A stretch of DNA of 12,833 bases. Origin: DATFML01 sp964571225 (lineage in GTDB: Bacteria > Pseudomonadota > Gammaproteobacteria > DATFLG01). The notes beneath the pieces are model-generated. The model saw nothing but the letters and a program-made list of their open reading frames with translations, did not search any database and was not told the origin of the DNA. A program made the position numbers and the translations under genes. This document shows, piece by piece, positions 6,731-12,833 of the stretch (position 1 is its first letter; every line of letters starts with the position of its first letter). The DNA is taken from assembly GCA_964571225.1 (NCBI GenBank), contig CAZNBB010000102.1, positions 1-12,833 on the forward strand, written 5' to 3'.

Positions 6731-8119
6731 TCAGTCGCCGCCCTTAATGGAAGAATGCTCGCATTCGGATAGCGCTTTCCGCTGCGTGGCACGCACGCGA
6801 ACCACCAGTCCCTGGCCGGCATCGTGCTCGAACGCTCGGATGCGATCTATCAGCGGCGGCGTAAGCTCATGGCCTTCGGCGAGCAGCAGCATACCCGTCT
6901 TGGTCTGGATGTCTTGAGCCACCACCATGCCTGCCTGCAACTCCTCCGCGGGAAGATTCAGCTCAGAGACGATGCCCGGCTCACCCTGCTGTTCCCGCAG
7001 TACTGCCGTGAAGGCGTCTACCACCTTTGGGTCGAAACGGGTGCCACTCCCACGCTCGATGTGGGCACGCGCTTCGTCCACGCTCAGCTGTCGTCCCAGC
7101 AGTGCCCCGGTCTGCAGACCATCGAAGTTGTCAGTCACCGCCAGGATGCGTGCGCCCAGTGGAATATCCGCTCCCGAACGTCGGTCCGGATAGCCGAGAC
7201 CGTCGAATCGTTCGTGGTGGGAGCGAATGATTGCGCCCACACTGTCCAACGGCGTCAACGACATAAGAGCGGCCTGTCCCATGGCCGGATGCTGATTCAA
7301 CAGGTCGCGCTGCTTGGGCGCCAGGGCATTGTAGGGTCTTTGCACCAGTTCGTCCGGCAGCCCTATCTTGCCGATATCGTGCAATAACGCGGCATCCCAT
7401 AGACTTTGTTGCTCGTCTTCTGAAAGCCCTAGGATTGTGCCTATCGGGGCTGCAAGGCCGGCAACACGCCGACCGTGCCCGGAGACTCCGCCCTCGCGAA
7501 GCTCCACCAGGTGCGCGAACACCCGTACTGCGTTTCGGTAGCTCTGCTTGAGCTCTGCGTAGGCCATTTCCAGAAAATCGGCGGTCTGGCGTATCTCCTC
7601 GGTTCGGGCGCGGACCTTGTTCTCGAGGTTTTGATTGAGATCCGTTAGTTCCAGGTTCTGACGGATGGTGAGTTGCAGCAGTCGCCGCCGCTCGCGCTCC
7701 GCCGCCTGGAACTCAACAGCTCTGCGCACCGCCACCAACAGGTCATTGTCTTCCCAGGGTTTGCTGATATATCGGTAGATCGAGCCCTCGTTGATTGCGG
7801 CAACGGTGGATGTCAGATCCGCGTACCCGGTCAACAGAATACGTACCGTGTCCGGCCAGGAACGGGCTACCTGTGCCAGAAGTTGGGCTCCGTCCATCTC
7901 CGGCATACGCATGTCCGAGATGACCACGTCCGCAGTCTCGCGTGTAAGCAGATCCAGGGCCGCCGTTGCGCACTGAGCCGTCATCACACCATAACCGCGG
8001 GAGACAAGCAGCCGGCGCAGCGCGGCCAGAATGTTCGGCTCGTCGTCGACGCACAGGACGGTCGCCAGGACCGCGGTGCGGCCGGTGGAAGCGGAGACTG
8101 TGCCCATATGCGCAACCAT
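6731..8119 (-). CDS. Receiver-HD-GYP response regulator (c-di-GMP phosphodiesterase)
   Basis: This 462-residue RpfG-type regulator is predicted to hydrolyse cyclic di-GMP when its receiver is phosphorylated. The receiver (about 18-135) has D25-D26, phosphoacceptor D69, T97 and K120. A coiled coil (135-190) links it to an HD-GYP domain (about 193-375) with H215, HD at 247-248 (LLHDIGKIG), HPAMG (277-281), HHERFDGLGYP (301-311) and D330. The metal-binding and GYP residues are all present, so activity is expected. The segment after D330 (QTGALLGRQLS) departs from the common DAL-xx-RPYR pattern. A tail (380-440) with LQAGMVVAQDI is the beta-rich extension seen behind many HD-GYP domains. The ATG at 8119 comes 9 bases after the stop of the GAF kinase; an in-frame ATG at 8107 is an alternative. 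No strong ribosome site is seen. The GAF kinase upstream is the obvious phosphodonor. Confidence 0.95.
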   Translation of the reverse strand: MVAHMGTVSASTGRTAVLATVLCVDDEPNILAALRRLLVSRGYGVMTAQCATAALDLLTRETADVVISDMRMPEMDGAQLLAQVARSWPDTVRILLTGYADLTSTVAAINEGSIYRYISKPWEDNDLLVAVRRAVEFQAAERERRRLLQLTIRQNLELTDLNQNLENKVRARTEEIRQTADFLEMAYAELKQSYRNAVRVFAHLVELREGGVSGHGRRVAGLAAPIGTILGLSEDEQQSLWDAALLHDIGKIGLPDELVQRPYNALAPKQRDLLNQHPAMGQAALMSLTPLDSVGAIIRSHHERFDGLGYPDRRSGADIPLGARILAVTDNFDGLQTGALLGRQLSVDEARAHIERGSGTRFDPKVVDAFTAVLREQQGEPGIVSELNLPAEELQAGMVVAQDIQTKTGMLLLAEGHELTPPLIDRIRAFEHDAGQGLVVRVRATQRKALSECEHSSIKGGD

Positions 8120-8128
8120 TGCGGCTGT

Positions 8129-9649
8129 TCAGCTGGGCTCGCCCACCGGCGCGCAGTCTGTGGCGGTCGGCGTTATGCAGTCTTCATCTTCGGTCCAGCG
8201 GACAGGGAGAGTGACGCGAAAGCTGGTACCGACACCCACCTCGCTTCGAACGTCGATGGTGCCGCCATGCTGGCGAACGATGTTGTAGGATAGCGACAGA
8301 CCCAGCCCGGTCCCTCGCCCCACAGGCTTGGTGGTGAAGAAGGGATCGAACACGCGCTTGAGGTCGGACGGCTCAATGCCTTTGCCAGTATCGGCGATTT
8401 CGACCCAGACGTGTTCGCAACCGGCGGCAGCGGTACGGACTGTGATGGTTCCAAATCCGTCAATGGCCTGTGCCGCGTTGACCAGCAGATTCATGAACAC
8501 CTGGTTGATCTGGGAGGGTACGCACTCCACCCGCGGCAGGTCGCCGTACTCCTTCACGACTTCGGCCTTGTATTTGAGCTCGTTCCATACGATGTTGAGG
8601 GTGCTGTCCAGACCTTCGTGCAGGTCGACCACTTCCCGCTCTGTTTCCCCCACATGGGCAAAGTCCTTCAGGTCCTGCACGATCTCCTTGACCCGGGTAA
8701 TCCCCTCCCGTGACTCCTCCACCAACGATGTCAGGTCCTCGCGAAGGAAATTCAGGTCCTTGCGTTCCCTTAGCTCGCGCAGCCCCTGGACCACCATTGG
8801 ATCCCCCTCGAGGGCCGTCTCCGCCGCCCGATACGCGTCCAACACCTCAAACAAGTCCGCAACGTAACGACACAATGTACTCAGATTGGAGTACACGTAG
8901 CCCACTGGATTGTTGATTTCGTGGGCGACCCCGGCGGCAAGCTGGCCGATGGAGGCAAGTTTCTCTGACTGAAGCAACTGGTTGTGCGCTTGATCCAGAC
9001 TTTCGTTCATGGCCTTCATGGCCACGTTCATCCGGGCCAGTACATCGATCTGCTGCCGGTGGTTCTGATGGATGCGGGCGTTTTCCAGAGCGAGACTGAT
9101 CAGGTTCACCAGCGTCTGGCCGTGCTCTTTATCCATCGAGGCGAACGGCAACTGCTTGTCGTCGCGGCTAAGGCACACCACACCCGCTACCTCGCCGTCC
9201 GAATGCAGAGGCCAGCATACGGCCGATGGAGGCGGATTGGCCTGACAGGGAGCGCAGTACGGACCCCGAAGTTCCGCTGGCATATCTCCGTTGATCAGCA
9301 CGGCCTGGTGTTCGGCCGCGACATGCGCCAGCAGGCAATTGCTGATCGGGACTATGTCCCCCACTACATCGTCGGGAAACCCGACGGCGGCCACGATGGT
9401 CAGAGCATCGGCGCTCTCGTTCATCAGTGACAGGGTCCCGGAAGAGGCGGAGAAACCAGAGACGATGTGCCGGAGTATGTTTTCAAACACAACTCCCGAA
9501 CGGGGGTCGGCGGCAATTTGCTGGCTTAGGCGGTAGAGGTCTTCAATCCAGCCAAGGTTGTGGCACAACTGCTGAATCAGGTCGTCGGATCGGTCATCGG
9601 GATACTGCAACTTTGGCCGGTCGCCACGAACGGACTGTTCGGTGGCCAT
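8129..9649 (-). CDS. GAF-domain sensor histidine kinase (first gene of operon)
   Basis: This 506-residue cytoplasmic kinase has no membrane segment. Residues about 30-190 form a GAF domain with an unusual cysteine set: C105, C132 and C135 (YCAPCQ), C145 and C159. A coiled coil (195-228) leads to the phosphotransfer domain with H243 in AGVAHEINNP, a long helical insert (265-335), and an ATPase domain with N387/N391, DTGKGIE (420-426), DPFFTT and GRGTGLGL (444-451). All catalytic motifs are intact. Its core closely resembles the second kinase of the operon, so they are probably paralogues. The start at ATG 9649 is well supported by AAGGAG at 9665-9660, ten bases upstream. It lies directly behind a sigma-28-like promoter and opens the operon. 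Likely targets are the receivers of the HD-GYP protein and the ATPase. The input signal is unknown; the cysteines suggest redox or metal. Confidence 0.94.
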   Translation of the reverse strand: MATEQSVRGDRPKLQYPDDRSDDLIQQLCHNLGWIEDLYRLSQQIAADPRSGVVFENILRHIVSGFSASSGTLSLMNESADALTIVAAVGFPDDVVGDIVPISNCLLAHVAAEHQAVLINGDMPAELRGPYCAPCQANPPPSAVCWPLHSDGEVAGVVCLSRDDKQLPFASMDKEHGQTLVNLISLALENARIHQNHRQQIDVLARMNVAMKAMNESLDQAHNQLLQSEKLASIGQLAAGVAHEINNPVGYVYSNLSTLCRYVADLFEVLDAYRAAETALEGDPMVVQGLRELRERKDLNFLREDLTSLVEESREGITRVKEIVQDLKDFAHVGETEREVVDLHEGLDSTLNIVWNELKYKAEVVKEYGDLPRVECVPSQINQVFMNLLVNAAQAIDGFGTITVRTAAAGCEHVWVEIADTGKGIEPSDLKRVFDPFFTTKPVGRGTGLGLSLSYNIVRQHGGTIDVRSEVGVGTSFRVTLPVRWTEDEDCITPTATDCAPVGEPS

Positions 9650-9659
9650 GGTTGTGGGG

Positions 9660-9665
9660 CTCCTT
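9660..9665 (-). promoter_or_regulatory. Ribosome binding site of the GAF kinase
   Basis: AAGGAG on the minus strand lies ten bases before ATG 9649. It is the clearest ribosome site in the operon and fixes this start codon. Most downstream genes lack an equally good site and probably depend on coupled translation. Confidence 0.7.
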
Positions 9666-9712
9666 GCGCACCTGGCGCAGGCTGCTTCGTGGAACGCGGT
9701 TTTCGCTTCTCA

Positions 9713-9739
9713 ATAACGGCGGAGCATGTGGGATCTTTA
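9713..9739 (-). promoter_or_regulatory. Sigma-28 (FliA)-type promoter of the signalling operon
   Basis: On the minus strand TAAAGATC (9739-9732), an 11-base spacer (9731-9721) and GCCGTTAT (9720-9713) match the FliA consensus TAAAGTTT-N11-GCCGATAA. Each box matches at 6 of 8 positions, the spacing is exact, and both the TAAAG and GCCG cores are intact. Transcription would start near 9706, leaving a leader of about 57 bases before the GAF kinase. No equally good sigma-70 site was seen nearby. This suggests the operon belongs to the late flagellar/motility regulon. Confidence 0.65.
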
Positions 9740-9837
9740 GGGCGTCACCTACCGCGCCGCGTGCGCTTCGCCGGCCCTGCCGGACGGTTGCACAAATCCC
9801 TAATCCAGCAGTGGACACAGGCGGACCCGCAACGGGA

Positions 9838-9847
9838 ATACCGGTAT
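9838..9847. promoter_or_regulatory. 10-base perfect palindrome (possible operator)
   Basis: ATACCGGTAT is a perfect palindrome in the divergent intergenic region, about 180 bases before opgG and about 100 bases behind the sigma-28-like promoter. It could bind a dimeric regulator. A single copy of this size is weak evidence. Confidence 0.15.
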
Positions 9848-9947
9848 GATCCGCTGCGGGCGGCGGTTCGAGAGCACGCCGCGGCCATAGCCGCATCGAA
9901 ACGCGGGGAACAGAGGCCGCGCGACGTTCCCACAATGGGTGTTCAAT

Positions 9948-9968
9948 CCGTGCCAGCCGGGGGCACGG
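9948..9968. repeat. 7-bp inverted repeat upstream of opgG
   Basis: CCGTGCC (9948-9954) and GGCACGG (9962-9968) are perfect reverse complements around a 7-base loop. It ends just before the opgG promoter candidate, where an operator would be expected. It lies upstream of the likely transcript start, so DNA binding is a better guess than an RNA hairpin. Confidence 0.3.
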
Positions 9969-9970
9969 CG

Positions 9971-10018
9971 TGGAATGCGGTCGGGGACTGGGTTATGCTT
10001 GATAGACAAAACAGGGAG
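9971..10018 (+). promoter_or_regulatory. opgG promoter candidate and ribosome binding site
   Basis: TATGCT (9994-9999) is a fair -10 box. The hexamer 17 bases upstream (TGGAAT, 9971-9976) is a poor -35 box, so an activator or another sigma factor may be needed. AGGGAG (10013-10018) is a good ribosome site nine bases before ATG 10028 and supports that start codon. Confidence 0.4.
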
Positions 10019-10027
10019 TTGCGAGTA

Positions 10028-11572
10028 ATGCGCGGGACGTCGTTGGTGGTGGCCATGGTGGGAGTGCTGTTGACCCTACCCGCATCGGCAGCCGGTTTCG
10101 GATTCAAGGACGTGATCGCCAAGGCCAAGGCACTGGCCCAGCAGCCGTACCAGGCGCCGGCGGAAATCCCGAAATTCCTCCAGAACATCAGCTTCAACGA
10201 CTACCAGGGCATTCGTTTCAAACCGGAGCGCAGCCTGTGGCGCCCAAGCGGCTCACGCTTCCAGGTCATGCTGGTCTCGCCGGGCCTTTACTACACCCAT
10301 CCTGTGAAGATCAACGTGGTGGACAGCAGCGGCGTACACGCCGTTTCCTACCGCAAGGACGATTTCAGCTATGCGGATCCCGACCTGGCCAAACGCATAC
10401 CGGCCGACCTCGGCTTTGCGGGGTTCAAGCTGACGTATCCCTTGCACAAGCCCAACGTGCAGAACCAGTTTCTGGTGTTTGCCGGCGCCAGTTATTTCCG
10501 GGGCGTGGGCCGGGACAACACGTTCGGCATCTCGGCGCGGGGCATCGCCATCGACACCGGCCTGCCGTCGGGTGAGCACTTCCCGTCCTTCGTGGAATAT
10601 TGGCTGGAAAGACCCGCCAACGATGCCCATGCCATGACCTTCTTTGCGCTGCTGAACGGCGAGAACATCACCGGCGCATACCGCTTCGACGTGTACCCCG
10701 GCAGCGCCACCATCCTCCATGTGCGCGCGGTATTGTTTGCACGCAAGTCCATCAAACTGCTGGGAGTGGCGCCGCTGACCAGTATGTTCTTTTACGGGGA
10801 AAACACCCCCAGGCCGCCCGGGGAATGGCGGCCCCAGGTACACGATTCCGACGGCTTGCTCATCCACAACGGCAGCAGCGGAGAATGGCTCTGGCGCCCG
10901 CTGATCAACCCCAAGACACTGCAGAGAAACTACTTCCAGACGCAGAACGTCAAGGGCTTCGGACTGCTGCAGCGACACACAGCGTTCGACGATTATCAGG
11001 ACCCCGGGGCACGCTACGACGAGCGCCCCAGCACCTGGATCGAACCGCGCGGCAACTGGGGTAAAGGGCACGTGGTGCTGGTCGAGCTCCCCTCCGCCCA
11101 GGAAATCAACGACAACATCGTGGCCTTCTGGAGCCCGGACAAGCAGCCCGAGGCCGGCCAGACCATGAAATTCTCCTATACACTGAAATTCGGGAGCAGC
11201 GATATTCCCGATGAGCCCATGGGGCATGCCGTCAACACGTTCGTGGGCGACGGCGACAAGGTAGGCGGCGGCAACGTCAAGGGCGCCTATCGGGTAATCG
11301 TGGATTTTGCCGGCAAGCCCCTGGCCAGGCTGTCGCCCCACGCCTCGGTGGTGGCGACCGTCAGCGCCCAGCAGGACGGCAAGGTACTCGAGCACTACGT
11401 CCAGTACGTTGCTGCCGTGCATCGCTGGCGCTTGTCGATCCTCGCCAAGCCGGCGCAAGGCAAGCCCCTGGCGCTGAGGGCGTTCCTGAAAGACGGCGAC
11501 CAGACCCTCACGGAGACATGGAACTACCTGTTGCCGGCAGATAACGACATTCTGGCCAAAGGGAGCAGATGA
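10028..11572 (+). CDS. opgG: Periplasmic glucan biosynthesis protein OpgG (MdoG)
   Basis: This 514-residue protein is close in length to E. coli OpgG (511). It acts in the periplasm on the beta-1,2-linked glucan backbone exported by OpgH. Relatives (OpgD/OpgG, family GH186) are beta-1,2-glucanases or related enzymes. A Sec signal peptide spans about 1-22 (hydrophobic LVVAMVGVLLTL, then PASAA), with no twin-arginine motif, which argues for OpgG over OpgD. Family blocks are clear: FNDYQGIRF (56-64), SYFRGVGRDNTFGISARG (155-172), PLTSMFFYGEN (249-259), DSDGL (273-277), and a DDYQD...RPSTWIEP block (321-340) with the conserved acidic residues. The start is set by AGGGAG at 10013. An in-frame ATG at 9995 would lengthen the N-terminus by 11 residues but overlaps the likely -10 box. 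The stop overlaps the next gene by four bases. It leads an opgG-small gene-opgH operon. Confidence 0.96.
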   Translation: MRGTSLVVAMVGVLLTLPASAAGFGFKDVIAKAKALAQQPYQAPAEIPKFLQNISFNDYQGIRFKPERSLWRPSGSRFQVMLVSPGLYYTHPVKINVVDSSGVHAVSYRKDDFSYADPDLAKRIPADLGFAGFKLTYPLHKPNVQNQFLVFAGASYFRGVGRDNTFGISARGIAIDTGLPSGEHFPSFVEYWLERPANDAHAMTFFALLNGENITGAYRFDVYPGSATILHVRAVLFARKSIKLLGVAPLTSMFFYGENTPRPPGEWRPQVHDSDGLLIHNGSSGEWLWRPLINPKTLQRNYFQTQNVKGFGLLQRHTAFDDYQDPGARYDERPSTWIEPRGNWGKGHVVLVELPSAQEINDNIVAFWSPDKQPEAGQTMKFSYTLKFGSSDIPDEPMGHAVNTFVGDGDKVGGGNVKGAYRVIVDFAGKPLARLSPHASVVATVSAQQDGKVLEHYVQYVAAVHRWRLSILAKPAQGKPLALRAFLKDGDQTLTETWNYLLPADNDILAKGSR

Positions 11573-11823
11573 TGATACGGACACCGGCCGAACGTGCATT
11601 GGGGCGGTTGACTGCATACCTGCGGCTGGCGGGAGTGGCACCTACCGTGGAAACCAGCCGCGCAACCGTGGACGCGGTTCGGGCGGCCCTCGACGAGGAC
11701 GGTGACCGGGTGCTGCAGCACACCATGGATCAGTTGGAAACCCGTTTCTCCATTCCGGCTGTCGACGTACCGCCGCAGTGCCCGCCCATGACGCGCGGCA
11801 GCATCCACTACGAATCGGACTGA
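11569..11823 (+). CDS. Small unrecognised protein between opgG and opgH
   Basis: This 84-residue protein, or 83 if the second ATG at 11572 is used, has no family I recognise. It is soluble, with a helical N-terminal part (about 5-60; ALGRLTAYLRLAG, then DAVRAALDEDGDRVLQHTMDQLETRF), followed by a Pro-rich tail ending TRGSIHYESD with one cysteine. GGGAG at 11561 fits the second ATG better (6 bases) than the first (3 bases). Its start overlaps the opgG stop (ATGA) and its stop shares one base with the opgH start, so it is translationally coupled to both. Base and codon use match its neighbours, which supports a real gene. OpgH here lacks the long cytosolic N-terminal region of E. coli OpgH, so this protein may stand in for that region. 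That is a guess from position only. Confidence 0.75.
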   Translation: MMIRTPAERALGRLTAYLRLAGVAPTVETSRATVDAVRAALDEDGDRVLQHTMDQLETRFSIPAVDVPPQCPPMTRGSIHYESD

Positions 11824-12833
11824 TGTGCGCGCCGGTACCAGCCCAGACGGCCGCCCGTCGCGGCGGTCACTCGGACCGGGCAGTGCCTTGGCGCCGGGCG
11901 GCCTACATGCGCCGCACGGTGCTGACCCTGTTGGTGCTGGCCCAGACGCTGACTGCAACCTATTACATGGTCGCGGTGCTCCCCTACCACGGCGGGACCG
12001 GCGTTGAGAAAGGGATCACCGCCCTTTTCGCGCTGCTGTTCGGCTGGGTGTCGGTGGGTTTCTGGACCGCCGGATTCGGGTTCATCGTGCAGCGCCTGGG
12101 CGGCGACCGTTTCTCCCTGCTCCGGCGCCACAGCCCTGCGGAACTGGAGCGAACGCCGCTGGCGCGCACGGCGGTGGTCATGCCGATCTACCACGAACCG
12201 GTGGACCGTTGCCTGCAGGGACTGCGCGCGGTGTACCGTTCGCTGGAACGCACCGGCAAGCTCGAGCATTTCGACTTTTTCATTCTCTCCGACAGCCGCG
12301 ATCCGCAGACAGTGCTGGCGGAACAGGCCGGCTGGTACGGGCTGTGCGAGGAACTGAATGGGGGCGGGCGCATCTATTACCGCCGTCGAACCCTGAACCT
12401 GCGCTACAAGAGCGGCAACATCGCCGACTTTCTGCGCCGCTGGGGGCGTCGCTACGAATACATGGCGGTTCTCGATGCCGACAGTCTGGTGCGGGGCGAA
12501 ACGCTGGTCCGCATGGTCCAACTCATGGAGCGGGAACCGCAGGTGGGAATCCTGCAGACCAACCCGGCGATCATCAACGCGCGTTCCACGTTTGCCCGGG
12601 TTCAGCAGTTCGCCAACCGGGCCTATGGCAAGCTACTCGGCGCCGGACTCGCTTCCATACAATTGGGTGAGGCCGCCTACTGGGGCCACAATGCCGTCAT
12701 CCGCATCGAACCGTTCATGAAGCACTGCGGACTGCGCGCACTACGCGGATTCGGGGTATTTAAAGGGCCGGTGCTGAGCCACGACTTCATCGAAGCGGCA
12801 TTGATGAACCGCGCGGGATATGACGTCTACATG
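11823..12833 (+). CDS. opgH: Glucan glucosyltransferase OpgH (MdoH), 3' end outside window
   Basis: The visible 337 residues are the N-terminal part of the inner-membrane family 2 glucosyltransferase that makes the glucan backbone from UDP-glucose and passes it to the periplasm. Two membrane segments are seen (about 31-54 and 64-90). The cytosolic catalytic domain follows: VVMPIYHE (118-125), FILSDS (153-158), RYKSGNIADF (194-203), VLDADS (216-221, the DxD motif), QLGEAAYWGHNA (280-291) and SHDFIEA (319-325, with the presumed catalytic Asp). The Q/RxxRW motif and remaining membrane segments lie beyond the right edge. Only about 30 residues precede the first membrane segment, against about 140 in E. 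coli MdoH, where that region also interacts with FtsZ. ATG 11823 overlaps the preceding stop by one base (TGATG). The sequence runs in frame to the last base. Confidence 0.96.
   Translation, partial: MCAPVPAQTAARRGGHSDRAVPWRRAAYMRRTVLTLLVLAQTLTATYYMVAVLPYHGGTGVEKGITALFALLFGWVSVGFWTAGFGFIVQRLGGDRFSLLRRHSPAELERTPLARTAVVMPIYHEPVDRCLQGLRAVYRSLERTGKLEHFDFFILSDSRDPQTVLAEQAGWYGLCEELNGGGRIYYRRRTLNLRYKSGNIADFLRRWGRRYEYMAVLDADSLVRGETLVRMVQLMEREPQVGILQTNPAIINARSTFARVQQFANRAYGKLLGAGLASIQLGEAAYWGHNAVIRIEPFMKHCGLRALRGFGVFKGPVLSHDFIEAALMNRAGYDVYM

Larger units (their letters stand above)
9650..10027. other. Divergent intergenic region between the signalling operon and opgG
   Basis: This 378-base gap separates two divergent transcription units. 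I find no credible gene here. The frame leading into opgG from 9560 and minus frames such as 9594-9935 lack domains and give low-complexity translations. The region holds the sigma-28-like promoter and ribosome site for the minus operon, a 10-base palindrome, a 7-bp inverted repeat, and the opgG promoter and ribosome-site candidates. Confidence 0.65.

Noticed and set aside
9770..9795. Sigma-54 or sigma-70 promoter around TTGCAC on the plus strand
   Set aside because: There is no GG at the -24 spacing and no -10-like hexamer at 16-18 bases downstream.
9941..9956. Sigma-54 promoter (minus strand TGGCACG half)
   Set aside because: The TGGCACG element is present, but the required GC at the -12 position is absent at the correct spacing.
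9560..10027. Extension of opgG upstream to 9560
   Set aside because: It would overlap the GAF kinase and bury the signal peptide behind about 156 residues of low-complexity sequence. The ribosome site at 10013 and the signal peptide favour 10028.
10253..11641. 462-codon minus-strand open frame
   Set aside because: It is antisense to opgG, which has unmistakable family motifs. Its translation shows no known domain.

Overview
The window looks like a high-GC (around 60% by eye) proteobacterial chromosome, most likely a gammaproteobacterium. The best support is the opgG-opgH pair for osmoregulated periplasmic glucans, together with a flagellar-type (sigma-28/FliA) promoter and a type IV pilus/type II secretion ATPase. 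I cannot name a genus from the sequence. No tRNA, rRNA, CRISPR array, insertion sequence or phage gene was seen.

Two blocks diverge from a 378-base intergenic region (9650-10027). Leftward, on the minus strand, a tightly packed signalling operon reads in this order: a GAF-domain histidine kinase (9649 to 8129), a receiver-HD-GYP response regulator (8119 to 6731), an MglA-like small GTPase (6727 to 6023), a second soluble histidine kinase (6017 to 4818), a receiver-MshEN-GspE/PilB ATPase (4811 to 2568) and a cysteine-containing protein of unknown function (2554 to 1844). Gaps are 3 to 13 bases, so transcription as one message is likely. After a 414-base gap holding a possible weak promoter and an unusual folded element, a receiver/multi-PAS signalling protein begins at 1429 and runs off the left edge.

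Rightward, on the plus strand, are opgG (10028-11572), a small unrecognised gene (11569-11823) and opgH (from 11823, running off the right edge). Their ends overlap by 1 to 4 bases.

The most interesting part is the minus-strand operon. It combines two soluble kinases, two closely related receiver domains (one on a c-di-GMP phosphodiesterase, one on a pilus-type motor ATPase), an MglA-type polarity GTPase and a protein of unknown function. No pilus structural gene lies in the window. A good match to a sigma-28 promoter stands just upstream. The inferred model is a phosphorelay, c-di-GMP and GTPase controlled motor switch that is co-regulated with flagella. The individual family assignments are firm, but the circuit is inference.
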